A stretch of DNA of 64,000 nt from an uncultured Eubacteriales bacterium (GCA_910583765.1 CAJTYS010000004.1:1-64000), one strand, 5' to 3'; counted from the stretch's first letter, positions 51,193 through 60,445 are shown. The notes: generated by a model from the sequence alone, not told the origin. Program-made: numbers and translations.

Positions 51193-53377
51193 TTTCAGCC
51201 TCCTTCTTCTTCATGGCGATGTATGCCTGCCCTAGCGCGATGCCCCCATCGTTTGGACTGACAGAAATATTGTAAAACACTTGAAAGCCATGTTCCCGCA
51301 GCAGGGACAAACTTTCTTCCATAAGAATTTTATTCTGAAACACGCCTCCTGTCAATGCTGCCTGAGAGACTCCTGTTTTTTCTCGGATCCTGACACAGGT
51401 GTTCAGGATCATGTTCGCGATCTGATGATGAAACTCCAGAGCCAGCTGGTTCGCCCGCCCCTTTTCTGGGGTTGCTGCCGCGTCTTCCAGCAGAATCGCG
51501 CACTGGCCTTCGTAATCATTCCTATCTTTGATGCCTAAAAGCGCAGCCACTGCGTCAAAAAGGCGGCCCATGCTGGAGCTTTGGATGGTATTGATGCCTG
51601 CGGAAATGGCTTTTCTGGCCAGTTCTTCCCCTGGCCAGTTTCTCTGGTTTTCCTTTACTGCGAAATCCATGATCTCAGAAAGATCCACTCCGATTCCTTC
51701 CTCCTGCTGCCTGTAATCCGTTTCCCAGGCATGCATATAGCTGACCGCTGATTTCCAGGCCTCTTTCATGGAAGCGTCACCTCCCAGCATGCGCACGTAG
51801 CGAAGATGGTCCACCCGCTGAAACTCCCCATCCTGACACAGTAAAAACTCTCCGCCCCATACGGCGCCGTCCGTTCCATAGCCAGTGCCGTCAAAGCTGA
51901 CGCCGATCACCTGCCCTTTCAAAGCATGCTCTGCCATAACAGAAGCCACATGAGCGTGATGATGCTGGACTCTGACCAAAGGCAAACCCAGCTTTTCCGC
52001 GAAAGCGGTGGTATCATAAAGAGGGTGCAGGTCACAGACCGCCAGCTGGGGCTTGATACGGAACAGGCCTTCCATGCGCCGGACGTTTTCTTCGTAAATC
52101 TCTTGATTTTCCAAACTGTCCATGTCGCCAAAATACTGGCTCATATAAACGAAGGGACCTTTTGTCAGGGCAAAGGAATTTTTTAGCTGTCCGCCCGCAG
52201 CCAAAATCTGCCCTGGAAAGCTGGTGTCCGCATAAAGGGGAACCGGCGCATAGCCTTTGGACCTGCGAATCATCTGGGGCTGACCGTCAATGACCCGAGC
52301 CACAGAATCATCCATCCTGACCTGGATCCTGCGCTGGTTGGAAATCACGCCTTTGATCAACGGTTCTCGCTTCATGAGCGCCCCCATGACCGCATCATCC
52401 TTGATGATCGGCTGCTCCGACAAATTGGCGCTGGTGACGATCAGCGGACTGATCTGCTCCAGCAAAAGATACTGCGCCCCCATACTAGGGAGAAAAGCAC
52501 CAATGAACCGGCTTTTCTCAATCTCTGCGGAGCTGGAAGGCTTGTGTTCAAGCAGCAGAATGGGCCTGGCAGATGAAGCCAGCAGCTTTGCCTCCACTTC
52601 TGAAACATGACAATATTGCTTGATCTGCTCCAGGTCCCGAAACATGATGGCAAAAGGCTTTTGTTCTCGCTTTTTGATCTCCCGCAGCTTTGCCACTGCC
52701 TCATCCTTTAAGGGGTCACAGAGCAAATTATATCCGCCCATGCTTTTAAAGGCAATGACTTCCCCTGCCCCAAGCAGCTCTGCCCCCTGCTCCACGGTCA
52801 TGCTCAGCTTTGGGCCGCAGTCATGGCAGGAAATGGTCTGGGCGTGATATCGCCTGTCCTTGATGCTGGTGTACTCCTTTTCACAGAAATCACACATGGG
52901 AAAGTCGATCATGGTGGTGTTTCCCCGATCATAGGGAATCCTGTCTATGATGGTATAGCGGGGGCCGCATACCATGCAGCTGATAAAGGGATGCCGGTAT
53001 CTTGGATTGTCAGGGTCACGCATTTCCGCCAGACAGTCTGGGCATATGGCCAGATCCGCAGGAATCATAGCTGCCTCATCATCGCCTTGGTCACTATCTA
53101 AAATCGTAAAATCATCGAAAGCCTGAAAGCGCTCTCTCGTCCGTTTGACATGGACGATTTCCGCAGGAAGCGGCTTGTCCCTTTCTATGGCTTTGATGAA
53201 ATCATCAATGCGCTCTGGCGTGTCTGTGACCACGATCTCCACCAGACCGCCGATGTTCAAGACTTGCCCTTTCATGTGAAGGCGGGCCGCTGTTTTGGCC
53301 ACAAAAGGGCGAAAGCCCACTCCTTGGACAATGCCCCACAGCCGGATCCGTTCCGTGATCTGATCCTTTCTATTCAT
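51182..53377 (-). CDS. hypF: Carbamoyltransferase HypF
   Basis: 731 residues from the ATG at 53377 (MNRKDQITERIRLWG), which overlaps the end of hypB by 8 bases; the frame is open 28 codons further into hypB. Domains: acylphosphatase (GIVQGVGFRPFV), two Cys4 zinc fingers (CPDC...CMVC and CDFC...CHDC), YrdC-like adenylation, and a Kae1-like C-terminal domain (VRVQHHHAHVASVM, VSFDGTGYGTDGAVWGGEF). Makes carbamoyl-adenylate and loads HypE for cyanide synthesis. Confidence 0.95.
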   Translation of the reverse strand: MNRKDQITERIRLWGIVQGVGFRPFVAKTAARLHMKGQVLNIGGLVEIVVTDTPERIDDFIKAIERDKPLPAEIVHVKRTRERFQAFDDFTILDSDQGDDEAAMIPADLAICPDCLAEMRDPDNPRYRHPFISCMVCGPRYTIIDRIPYDRGNTTMIDFPMCDFCEKEYTSIKDRRYHAQTISCHDCGPKLSMTVEQGAELLGAGEVIAFKSMGGYNLLCDPLKDEAVAKLREIKKREQKPFAIMFRDLEQIKQYCHVSEVEAKLLASSARPILLLEHKPSSSAEIEKSRFIGAFLPSMGAQYLLLEQISPLIVTSANLSEQPIIKDDAVMGALMKREPLIKGVISNQRRIQVRMDDSVARVIDGQPQMIRRSKGYAPVPLYADTSFPGQILAAGGQLKNSFALTKGPFVYMSQYFGDMDSLENQEIYEENVRRMEGLFRIKPQLAVCDLHPLYDTTAFAEKLGLPLVRVQHHHAHVASVMAEHALKGQVIGVSFDGTGYGTDGAVWGGEFLLCQDGEFQRVDHLRYVRMLGGDASMKEAWKSAVSYMHAWETDYRQQEEGIGVDLSEIMDFAVKENQRNWPGEELARKAISAGINTIQSSSMGRLFDAVAALLGIKDRNDYEGQCAILLEDAAATPEKGRANQLALEFHHQIANMILNTCVRIREKTGVSQAALTGGVFQNKILMEESLSLLREHGFQVFYNISVSPNDGGIALGQAYIAMKKKEAESGN

Positions 53378-54074
53378 GATCGTGCTCGTGATGGTGATGT
53401 CCGTGTTCCTTGATCTCCAGCTTTCCTGCCCGCTCCATGAGCCATGCGGCCACCGCTTCAAAGCCTTCTCCGGTTTTTCCGGAAACTTTGAAAACAGGCA
53501 CGTCTTTGTTTAGCGCGCGAACCCCCTTCATAAAGAATTCCTCATCAAAATCCAGATAAGGGATCAGATCCACTTTATTCAAAACAATGATGTCTGCCTT
53601 TTCAAAAGCCAGCGGATATTTGTACGGCTTGTCGCTTCCTTCTGTGACTGTGGAAATCAGCATCATCACATGTTCACCAATGGAAAACTCCGCTGGGCAC
53701 ACCAGATTGCCGATGTTTTCAATGAACAGCATGCCCCTCTGGTCAAAGGACATGTGGTCTACCATGTGATCGATCATGGGCGCGTCCAAATGGCAGGCTC
53801 CGTAAGTATTGATCTGATAAGTGTCAATGCCCATGCCTTTCAAGTCCTGGGTGTCCAGATCCGATTCAATGTCTCCTTCAATCACATAAGGCTTGAACCC
53901 TTGCAAATGCTTGAAAATATTTTTGAGCGTCGTAGTCTTTCCCACTCCCGGCGCTCCCATTTCATTGACCGCCAATATGCCATGAGCGCTCAAATGCTCG
54001 TTGACATGTTCCGCGATGTGGTCATTTTCATCTAAAATGCCTTCCATCACATTGACTTTCCTAATATCGTGCAT
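53370..54074 (-). CDS. hypB: Hydrogenase nickel-insertion GTPase HypB
   Basis: 234 residues. Walker A GAPGVGKTT, the metal-site region GACHLDAPMI, and NKVDLIPYL for guanine recognition. The usual N-terminal CxxCGC nickel motif is missing. Instead the C-terminus ends EHGHHHHEHDHE, a His-rich nickel store usually found at the N-terminus. Delivers Ni with HypA. 13 bases after hypA. Confidence 0.95.
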   Translation of the reverse strand: MHDIRKVNVMEGILDENDHIAEHVNEHLSAHGILAVNEMGAPGVGKTTTLKNIFKHLQGFKPYVIEGDIESDLDTQDLKGMGIDTYQINTYGACHLDAPMIDHMVDHMSFDQRGMLFIENIGNLVCPAEFSIGEHVMMLISTVTEGSDKPYKYPLAFEKADIIVLNKVDLIPYLDFDEEFFMKGVRALNKDVPVFKVSGKTGEGFEAVAAWLMERAGKLEIKEHGHHHHEHDHE

Positions 54075-54087
54075 AGCTTCCTCCTGT

Positions 54088-54429
54088 TTATTCTACTTCA
54101 ATGCTTTCAATATAAAATTCTTTTCCGATCTCTGTGGGTTCTCCATCCGTGCCGCAGTTGGGACAGGCGAAGGACAAGAGCTTTTTCTCGAACAGTTCTC
54201 CACAGGAAGGGCATTTCAGCTTTGGCTTCACATGGGTGATGGCCACTTCCGCGCCTTGACACATGGTTCCTTCGCTGATTATGTCAAAATACATGTGTAC
54301 CGAGTCTCCCACATAACCGGAGTAATCCCCGATCACCAGGTTCACTTTTCGGACTTTTTCCCCATTGGACTCTCTACAATGTTTTTCCGCGATTTTTACG
54401 ATCTGTTCTGTAATTGGATATTCGTGCAT
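54088..54429 (-). CDS. hypA: Hydrogenase nickel-insertion protein HypA
   Basis: 113 residues. MHEYPITEQIVKIA with the Ni-binding His2; the zinc site CPSCGELFEKKLLSFACPNC. First gene of hypA-B-F-ybaK-C-D-E behind a strong promoter. Hydrogenase structural genes must lie elsewhere. Confidence 0.95.
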   Translation of the reverse strand: MHEYPITEQIVKIAEKHCRESNGEKVRKVNLVIGDYSGYVGDSVHMYFDIISEGTMCQGAEVAITHVKPKLKCPSCGELFEKKLLSFACPNCGTDGEPTEIGKEFYIESIEVE

Positions 54430-54465
54430 AGCGCGCCGCCTTTCTTGCTAACAAACTATCTTTTT

Positions 54466-54494
54466 ATTATATTACTGCTTTCTTGTGGTTTCAA
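54466..54494 (-). promoter_or_regulatory. Sigma-A promoter of the hyp operon
   Basis: TTGAAA (54494-54489), 17 bases, perfect TATAAT (54471-54466), 37 bases before hypA. Confidence 0.8.
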
Positions 54495-54599
54495 ACAATT
54501 GTTTTGTATTTTGGGGGAATTTTTTTGTGACTTAGACGCAATTATATGTTTTCCACAAATCTCATCATGGTTTTTTGTTGTGTATACACAGTGGATACG

Positions 54600-54628
54600 T
54601 TGACTTTCCAATATTTCTTTGATATAGT
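54600..54628 (+). promoter_or_regulatory. Sigma-A promoter of the NSS transporter gene
   Basis: TTGACT (54600-54605), 17 bases, TATAGT (54623-54628), about 43 bases before the TTG start. Divergent from the hyp promoter. Confidence 0.75.
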
Positions 54629-54670
54629 AGCATTGTTAATTTTATTTACTTATTGAGGAGGAATTGTATT

Positions 54671-56173
54671 TTGAGAGATCAATGGAATTCAAAAGTTGGC
54701 TTTCTGCTGGCCGCCATCGGTTCAGCCGTAGGCCTGGGCAATATTTGGCGTTTTCCATATGTTGCGGCAACAAACGGAGGTGGAGCGTTCTTGCTCCCAT
54801 ATTTTTTCGCAATCATCACAGCAGGTATCCCGATTCTGATTTTGGAATACACGATGGGAAAAACCTACCGGGGAGGCGCGCCTGTGACTTGGGCCAGAAT
54901 GAACCGGAAATTCGAGTGGCTGGGATGGTTCCAGGCTATGATCGCCTTTGTCATTGGCATTTACTATTTTGCTATCATCGTATGGGTCGTATCCTACATC
55001 GGATTTTCCTTTACTCAGGCATGGGGCGCGGATCCATCCACATTCTTCGTGGAATTCCTGGGTCTGACTGACAGCGCCTTGAATCTGGGCGGCATCCAGA
55101 CAAAGCTGCTCATCCCATTTATTTTAATCTGGGCCATCGCTGCCTTCATTATGTACAAGGGGATCAGCAAGGGCATCGAATTGGCCTGCAAGATCTGCCT
55201 GCCGATTTTATTCGTTTTGATTTTGATCCTGGTGATCAGAGGCCTCACTCTGCCTGGCGCGGTAGATGGTCTGGAATATATGTTCAAACCAAATTGGAGC
55301 GCTCTGAAAGAGCCGAGCGTGTGGGTCGCTGCTTACGGACAGATCTTCTACAGCTTGTCCATTGCCTTTGCCATCATGCTGGCATATTCCAGCTATTTGC
55401 CAAAAAAGACGGACGTTGTCAACAGCGCGTTCATTACCGCCACTGCGAACCATGGTTTTGAAATCTTCGCTGGCATCGGCGTGTTCAGCATCATGGGGTA
55501 CATGGCCATGCAGCAGGGCGTTCCTGTGGATGATATCGCAGGCTCGGGGATTGGACTAGCTTTCATGACCTTCCCAACAGCCATCAGCGCGCTTCCTGCC
55601 CTGAACACTCTCTTTGGGATCTGCTTCTTCGGCGCATTGTTCACAGCAGGCGTGACTTCACTGATTTCTATTTTACAGGCAGTGGTTTCCAGTTTCCATG
55701 ACAAATTCGAGCTGGATCATAAAAAGGCGGTCACACTGGTAATGGTTCCTGCCTTTATTCTGAGCTTCCTGTTCATCACAGGCGCAGGCATGAACATCTT
55801 GGATATCGTGGATGCCTTTATCAACAATGTGGGCATCGCCAGCGCGGGCGTGATCGAAGTCATTTTGGTAACAAGATTCTTTAACACAGAAAAGCTTCGC
55901 CAGGAAGCAAACTCTTATTCCAATTTCAGCATTGGAAGATGGTGGGTCTTCTCCCTGAGAATCATTACCACAGTGGTCCTTGGAATCATGTTGTTCCTGA
56001 ACACCAAAGATTACCTTTACAATGGCTATGGCGAATACGCCAGCTCTGATATCGCAGTCTTTGGCTGGGGGACTATCCTGTTTGTCATTGTCTTCGCGGA
56101 TTTCCTGACTGCCCTGAAAGGGAAAGACGGTTATCGAGATCTTGATAAAATTGCCTATAAGGAGGTAAACTAA
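54671..56173 (+). CDS. Neurotransmitter:sodium symporter (NSS) family amino-acid transporter
   Basis: 500 residues from a TTG start at 54671, set by AGGAGG 9 bases upstream; an in-frame TTG six codons earlier lies on the ribosome binding site itself. The N-terminal block WNSKVGFLLAAIGSAVGLGN and WRFPYVAATNGGGAF form the Na+/substrate site of NSS transporters, with about 12 helices in total. Imports an amino acid with sodium. The next gene encodes a MetS-like small subunit, as in methionine/alanine NSS importers, but the substrate here is not determined. Confidence 0.93.
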   Translation: MRDQWNSKVGFLLAAIGSAVGLGNIWRFPYVAATNGGGAFLLPYFFAIITAGIPILILEYTMGKTYRGGAPVTWARMNRKFEWLGWFQAMIAFVIGIYYFAIIVWVVSYIGFSFTQAWGADPSTFFVEFLGLTDSALNLGGIQTKLLIPFILIWAIAAFIMYKGISKGIELACKICLPILFVLILILVIRGLTLPGAVDGLEYMFKPNWSALKEPSVWVAAYGQIFYSLSIAFAIMLAYSSYLPKKTDVVNSAFITATANHGFEIFAGIGVFSIMGYMAMQQGVPVDDIAGSGIGLAFMTFPTAISALPALNTLFGICFFGALFTAGVTSLISILQAVVSSFHDKFELDHKKAVTLVMVPAFILSFLFITGAGMNILDIVDAFINNVGIASAGVIEVILVTRFFNTEKLRQEANSYSNFSIGRWWVFSLRIITTVVLGIMLFLNTKDYLYNGYGEYASSDIAVFGWGTILFVIVFADFLTALKGKDGYRDLDKIAYKEVN

Positions 56174-56174
56174 T

Positions 56175-56321
56175 ATGAGCACAGGTGCTATCGTCATGCT
56201 TCTCATCGCTGCCATTGGCCTCTGGGGAGGCTGTGGCGTGTCCATCGCCATTGCTATGAAGCATAATAAAAAAAATAAACCGCAGGCATCACAAGCCGCG
56301 GATGGCGGGGAAGAAAAATAA
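56175..56321 (+). CDS. MetS-like small subunit of the NSS transporter
   Basis: 48 residues, start MSTGAIVMLLIAAIGLWGG, one hydrophobic helix followed by a basic, then acidic tail ending GGEEK. It begins 1 base after the transporter stop, with AGGAGG upstream inside the transporter gene. The MSTxAIVM...WGG pattern is that of the NSS small-subunit family, which is needed for transporter function in methionine importers. Confidence 0.85.
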   Translation: MSTGAIVMLLIAAIGLWGGCGVSIAIAMKHNKKNKPQASQAADGGEEK

Positions 56322-56357
56322 CGGACAGCGTAATCATCCTTTTGTCCATAAAGAAAA

Positions 56358-56385
56358 GGATTCGCAAGTTGCAGCTTGCGAATCC
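56358..56385 (+). terminator. Hairpin after the NSS operon
   Basis: GGATTCGCAAG and CTTGCGAATCC, perfect 11-bp stem with the 6-base loop TTGCAG, 36 bases past the small-subunit stop. Only a weak T run follows. The core is shared with the hairpin at 56686-56719. Confidence 0.7.
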
Positions 56386-56553
56386 GATCTCTCGTCTCTA
56401 CGAAACTCTTATTTCATTTGACCTATATATCACTATACCACCTAATTAAAAAAAAATCAATATAAATTTTAAAAATATATTGTTAATTTTTTACTTTTAT
56501 GCTAAAATTTATTTGTTGCCACTCCTATACCGGCGCAGGAAGGGGGTGTCTTT

Positions 56554-56640
56554 ACGGAAATTCTTATTTCATTTGTTGTCTCCCTCATGGCCGGCATAGC
56601 AACGTACTATGTCTGCAAATGGTTGGATGGGGATAAATGA
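56554..56640 (+). CDS. Tiny hydrophobic peptide gene with ACG at the start position (type I toxin-like, possibly inactivated)
   Basis: 28 codons. After the first codon the product reads EILISFVVSLMAGIATYYVC followed by KWLDGDK, one membrane helix with a charged C-terminus. It resembles small CKWLD-ending peptides that I recall as tiny, mostly uncharacterised ORFs of Clostridia, reminiscent of type I toxins. AAGGGGGTG lies 5 bases before an ACG where ATG would be expected. No other in-frame start fits. Either ACG is used inefficiently or a point change has silenced the gene. A hairpin follows at 56686-56719. The upstream 56386-56553 stretch is AT-rich and contains no other gene. Confidence 0.55.
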   Translation, partial: TEILISFVVSLMAGIATYYVCKWLDGDK

Positions 56641-56685
56641 TCGGCAACCAGCCTAAGGTGTAAGCTGCCTTGCCCAAAAAGAATA

Positions 56686-56719
56686 GAACCACTCACAAGT
56701 TGCAGCTTGCGGGTGGTTC
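56686..56719 (+). terminator. Terminator after the tiny peptide gene
   Basis: GAACCACTCACAAG and CTTGCGGGTGGTTC pair at 12 of 14 positions plus one wobble, around the loop TTGCAG; TTGTTTT follows. Shares the 16-base core CAAGTTGCAGCTTGCG with the hairpin at 56358-56385. Confidence 0.75.
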
Positions 56720-56751
56720 GTTGTTTTATCCGAAAATTCCTTTTAGACAGC

Positions 56752-56781
56752 AAAAAAACCGCGGCATAAGCTGCGATTTTT
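56752..56781 (-). terminator. Rho-independent terminator after PFOR
   Basis: CGCGGC and GCTGCG (6-bp stem, 4-base loop) flanked by A7 and T5 on the plus strand, so it has a T7 run when read from the PFOR gene (minus strand), 53 bases past its stop. Bidirectional with the peptide gene. Confidence 0.8.
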
Positions 56782-56833
56782 CTGCTGGTATTATTGTTGT
56801 AGAAAGGAATACATCCTTTTTACTGCGATTTTA

Positions 56834-59800
56834 TCAATCCTGCTGCGCCAGTTTCTGGTAGCCTGCCAATCTGTCTTTTGCGTCTTCTTCTGTAAGCGCA
56901 AAGAGTTTGTCGGCCACTTCTGGGAATTCCTTGGCCAGGGACGAGTAACGAGTCTGCGCCATAATAAAGTCTTTAAAGCTCTTCGTTGGCTCTTTGGAAT
57001 CCAATGTGAACGGATTCTTGCCCTGCTTCTTCAAGTCAGGATTGTATCTGTACAGGCTCCAATAGCCTGCTTCCACTGCGTCTTTGATATTTTCCTGTGA
57101 TTTGCCCATGCCTTTTTTCAAGCCGTGATTGATACATGGAGCATATGCGATGATCAAAGATGGTCCATCGTAGTTTTCCGCTTCGATCATGGCTTTCATC
57201 AACTGATTTTTATCTGCGCCCATGCCAACCTGTGCTACGTAAACATAGCCATAAGACATAGCCATCATGCCCAGATCCTTTTTCTTGATCCGCTTGCCAG
57301 ATGCGGCGAATTTCGCAATAGCCGCCGCCGGAGTAGCTTTTGACGCCTGACCGCCTGTGTTGGAGTACACCTCTGTGTCAAACACCAAGATATTGATATT
57401 TTCACCGGAAGCCAGGACGTGATCCAGTCCGCCATACCCAATGTCATAAGCCCATCCATCGCCGCCCAGGGCCCAGATGGATTTTTTGACCAGATAATCT
57501 TTCAATTCCTTGATGCTGTCACACAGCTCAGACACAGCCGCGTCTGTGGTGTTCACAGCTTCGAGAGCCTTGATCACGGTATCGCTCTTTGCTCTGGATT
57601 CTTTGCTGTCATCCTTGAATTCCAGCCAATCTTTCATGGCTGCTTTCAGGCTTTCATCCACATCCATTTCCAGCAGCGCTCTCATATTGTGCTCGATTTT
57701 ATCTCTATGCTGTCTGCTGGCCAGCGCCATTCCATACCCGTACTCCGCATTATCTTCAAACAGGGAGTTGGCCCATGCTGGTCCCCGTCCATTTTCATCC
57801 TTGCAATAAGGCATGGATGGCGCGGACGCGCCCCATATGGAGGAACAACCTGTGGCGTTAGCGATCAGCATCCGGTCGCCAAAGAGCTGCGTGGCCAGCT
57901 TGATGTATGGTGTTTCACCACAGCCAGCGCATGCGCCGGAAAATTCGATATATGGTTTCGCAAACTGGCTTCCCTTTACAGTTTCAGGAGAAACTCTGTC
58001 GTCTTTTCTCGGAATCTCAATACCGTATTTCCAGTTCTCCGCTTCACCCTCAAGCTCCGCATGAGGCTTCATCACGAGAGCCTTTTCCTTGGCCGGACAG
58101 ATATCCGCACAGTTTCCGCATCCCAAGCAGTCCAGAGCTGAAAGCTGCATCCTGTAATGCAGGCCTTCCAATCCTTTGCCCTTTGCCTCGGATGTGATGA
58201 ATCCTGCTGGCGCGGCAGCTTTTTCTTCATCACTCAGCAGCACTGGCCTAATAGCCGCGTGCGGACATACGAAGGAACACTGGTTGCACTGGATGCATTT
58301 TTCCGCGTTCCATTCAGGCAGCATGACAGCGACCCCGCGTTTTTCATAGGCAGCGGTACCTGATGGGAACGTGCCGTCTTCAATGCCTTCAAATGCGCTG
58401 ACAGGCAGGTTGTCGCCTTCCTGCTTGTTCATTGGAACAAGGATCTCTTCGATGAATTCAGGTAATTCTACTGGCTCGCCGTCCGGCTCCTTCGCATTGG
58501 CCCAATCAGCCGGCACCTCGATCTTCTTGATCGCGGAAACGCCCATGTCAACGGCTTTGCAGTTCATATCCACGATACGCTGCCCTTTCTTGCCATAAGT
58601 TTTGTCAATGCCGTCTTTCAAATATTGGATCGCGTCTTCCACAGGCAGCACTTTCGCCAACTTGAAGAAGGCGGCCTGCATGACCATGTTGATCCTGTTT
58701 CCAAGTCCAACCTCGCTGGCGATTTTCTGTGCGTCTATGATATAAAAGTTGGCTTCTTTCTCCACCAATTCCTGCTTTACTTTCGCAGGAAGCATATCAG
58801 GGAGTTCCTCTTCCCCGTACATGCAGTTCAGCAGGAAGGTTCCGCCCTTTTTCAGATCCTTCAGCATATCATACTGCTTCAAATACGCCTGATTATGACA
58901 AGCTACGAAATCCGCTTGGTTGATCAGATATGTAGACTGAATCGGATGTTCCCCAAACCTCAGATGGGAAACAGTCAAGCCGCCGGATTTCTTGGAGTCA
59001 TAGGCGAAGTATCCTTGCGCGTACATGTCTGTCTTGTCACCGATGATTTTGATTGCGGTTTTGTTCGCACCCACTGTGCCGTCAGAACCCAGCCCCCAGA
59101 ACTTGCACTTGATCGTTCCTTTTGGTTCTGTTGAAATTTCTTTCACATATGGCAGGGATGTCCCTGTCAGGTCGTCTTCGATACCGATGGTAAAGTGGTT
59201 CTTTGGCTCCGCGTTAGCCAAATTCTCGTAAATCGCATGGATCATGCCCGGCAAAGTGTCCTTGGAACCAAGGCCGTATCTGCCGCCATATACTTCCGGC
59301 GCGTTCTTTTCATCGTAAAGCATAGTCTTTACGTCCTGGTAAAGCGGCTCGCCCAAAGCGCCCGGCTCTTTTGTCCGATCTAAAACAGCGACCCGTTCCA
59401 CAGTTTCTGGCAGCACATCCATAAAATATTTTTTAACAAACGGTCTGTAAAGCCTTACTTTGATCAGTCCGACTTTCTTGCCCTCATCGATCAACTGGTT
59501 CATTGCTTCTTCAATGGTTTCACAAACAGAACCCATGGCAACGATGATGTGCCGCGCATCTGGCGCGCCTACATAATCGAATGGTTTGTATGTCCTGCCC
59601 GTCAACTCGCTGACTTTATTCATATATTCCACTACGATTTCCGGAATGGCTTCATAATACTTGTTGGACGCTTCTCTTCCTTGGAAGAAAATATCCGGAT
59701 TCTGAGCCGTTCCTCTGATCACTGGATGTTCTGGATTCAGCGCTCTGTCTCTGAACGCCTGAACCGCGTCCCAGTCAACCAGTTTTTTGAAATCATCATA

Positions 59801-60364
59801 AGAGAACACTTCGATTTTCTGAATCTCGTGTGATGTGCGGAATCCATCGAAAAAGTGCAGGAACGGAACTCTGCCCTTGATCGCGGCCAAGTGCGCGATT
59901 CCTCCCAAGTCCATGACTTCCTGTACGGAACCAGAGGCCAGCATAGCGAATCCTGTCTGGCGGCATGCCATTACATCTGAATGGTCACCGAAGATGCACA
60001 GCGCATGGGTGGAAACGCTCCTCGCGGCCACATGGAACACGCCTGGGAGCAGTTCTCCCGCGATTTTATACATATTCGGGATCATCAGGAGCAGTCCTTG
60101 TGACGCGGTGAACGTAGTGGAAAGCGCGCCAGCAGCCAGGGAGCCATGCACAGCACCCGCAGCGCCTGCTTCGGACTGCATTTCCGCTACTTTCACAGTC
60201 TGATCGAAAATATTTTTCCTTCCGTAAGCTGCCCATTCGTCTACAACCTCTGCCATCGTGGATGACGGGGTGATCGGGTAAATGGAAGCAACATCAGTAA
60301 ACGCATAGGATACGTGCGCCGCTGCTGTGTTGCCGTCCATTGTCTTCATTATTTTGTTAGTCAT
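56834..60364 (-). CDS. nifJ: Pyruvate:ferredoxin (flavodoxin) oxidoreductase
   Basis: 1176 residues from the ATG at 60364, with GGAGG 6 bases upstream; the frame is open 14 codons further. Single-chain PFOR: pyrimidine domain (YPITPSSTMAEVVDEWA), domain II/III, two ferredoxin-type [4Fe-4S] motifs (CIQCNQCSFVCPHAAI, CLGCGNCADICPAKEKAL), a CGETP iron-sulfur region and a TPP site (GDGWAYDIGYGGLDHV). Oxidises pyruvate to acetyl-CoA, CO2 and reduced ferredoxin in the cytoplasm, a core reaction of this anaerobe. Transcribed alone from two upstream promoters. Confidence 0.97.
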   Translation of the reverse strand: MTNKIMKTMDGNTAAAHVSYAFTDVASIYPITPSSTMAEVVDEWAAYGRKNIFDQTVKVAEMQSEAGAAGAVHGSLAAGALSTTFTASQGLLLMIPNMYKIAGELLPGVFHVAARSVSTHALCIFGDHSDVMACRQTGFAMLASGSVQEVMDLGGIAHLAAIKGRVPFLHFFDGFRTSHEIQKIEVFSYDDFKKLVDWDAVQAFRDRALNPEHPVIRGTAQNPDIFFQGREASNKYYEAIPEIVVEYMNKVSELTGRTYKPFDYVGAPDARHIIVAMGSVCETIEEAMNQLIDEGKKVGLIKVRLYRPFVKKYFMDVLPETVERVAVLDRTKEPGALGEPLYQDVKTMLYDEKNAPEVYGGRYGLGSKDTLPGMIHAIYENLANAEPKNHFTIGIEDDLTGTSLPYVKEISTEPKGTIKCKFWGLGSDGTVGANKTAIKIIGDKTDMYAQGYFAYDSKKSGGLTVSHLRFGEHPIQSTYLINQADFVACHNQAYLKQYDMLKDLKKGGTFLLNCMYGEEELPDMLPAKVKQELVEKEANFYIIDAQKIASEVGLGNRINMVMQAAFFKLAKVLPVEDAIQYLKDGIDKTYGKKGQRIVDMNCKAVDMGVSAIKKIEVPADWANAKEPDGEPVELPEFIEEILVPMNKQEGDNLPVSAFEGIEDGTFPSGTAAYEKRGVAVMLPEWNAEKCIQCNQCSFVCPHAAIRPVLLSDEEKAAAPAGFITSEAKGKGLEGLHYRMQLSALDCLGCGNCADICPAKEKALVMKPHAELEGEAENWKYGIEIPRKDDRVSPETVKGSQFAKPYIEFSGACAGCGETPYIKLATQLFGDRMLIANATGCSSIWGASAPSMPYCKDENGRGPAWANSLFEDNAEYGYGMALASRQHRDKIEHNMRALLEMDVDESLKAAMKDWLEFKDDSKESRAKSDTVIKALEAVNTTDAAVSELCDSIKELKDYLVKKSIWALGGDGWAYDIGYGGLDHVLASGENINILVFDTEVYSNTGGQASKATPAAAIAKFAASGKRIKKKDLGMMAMSYGYVYVAQVGMGADKNQLMKAMIEAENYDGPSLIIAYAPCINHGLKKGMGKSQENIKDAVEAGYWSLYRYNPDLKKQGKNPFTLDSKEPTKSFKDFIMAQTRYSSLAKEFPEVADKLFALTEEDAKDRLAGYQKLAQQD

Positions 60365-60410
60365 TTTCTCCCTCCAAACAATAGTACCACTATTATATTT
60401 TTGCAATATA

Positions 60411-60425
60411 CGGTATACTTTACCG
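60411..60425. promoter_or_regulatory. Dyad over the PFOR -10 region
   Basis: CGGTA-TACTT-TACCG, perfect 5-base arms, covers the -10 box of the proximal PFOR promoter. A second palindrome, CAATCC-AAT-GGATTG, lies at 60494-60508. Both are candidate operators without a known regulator. Confidence 0.4.
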
Positions 60426-60445
60426 CAACCAGTTCAAAATGTCAA
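60417..60445 (-). promoter_or_regulatory. Proximal sigma-A promoter of PFOR
   Basis: Consensus TTGACA (60445-60440), 17 bases, TAAAGT (60422-60417), about 53 bases before the PFOR ATG. Confidence 0.7.
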
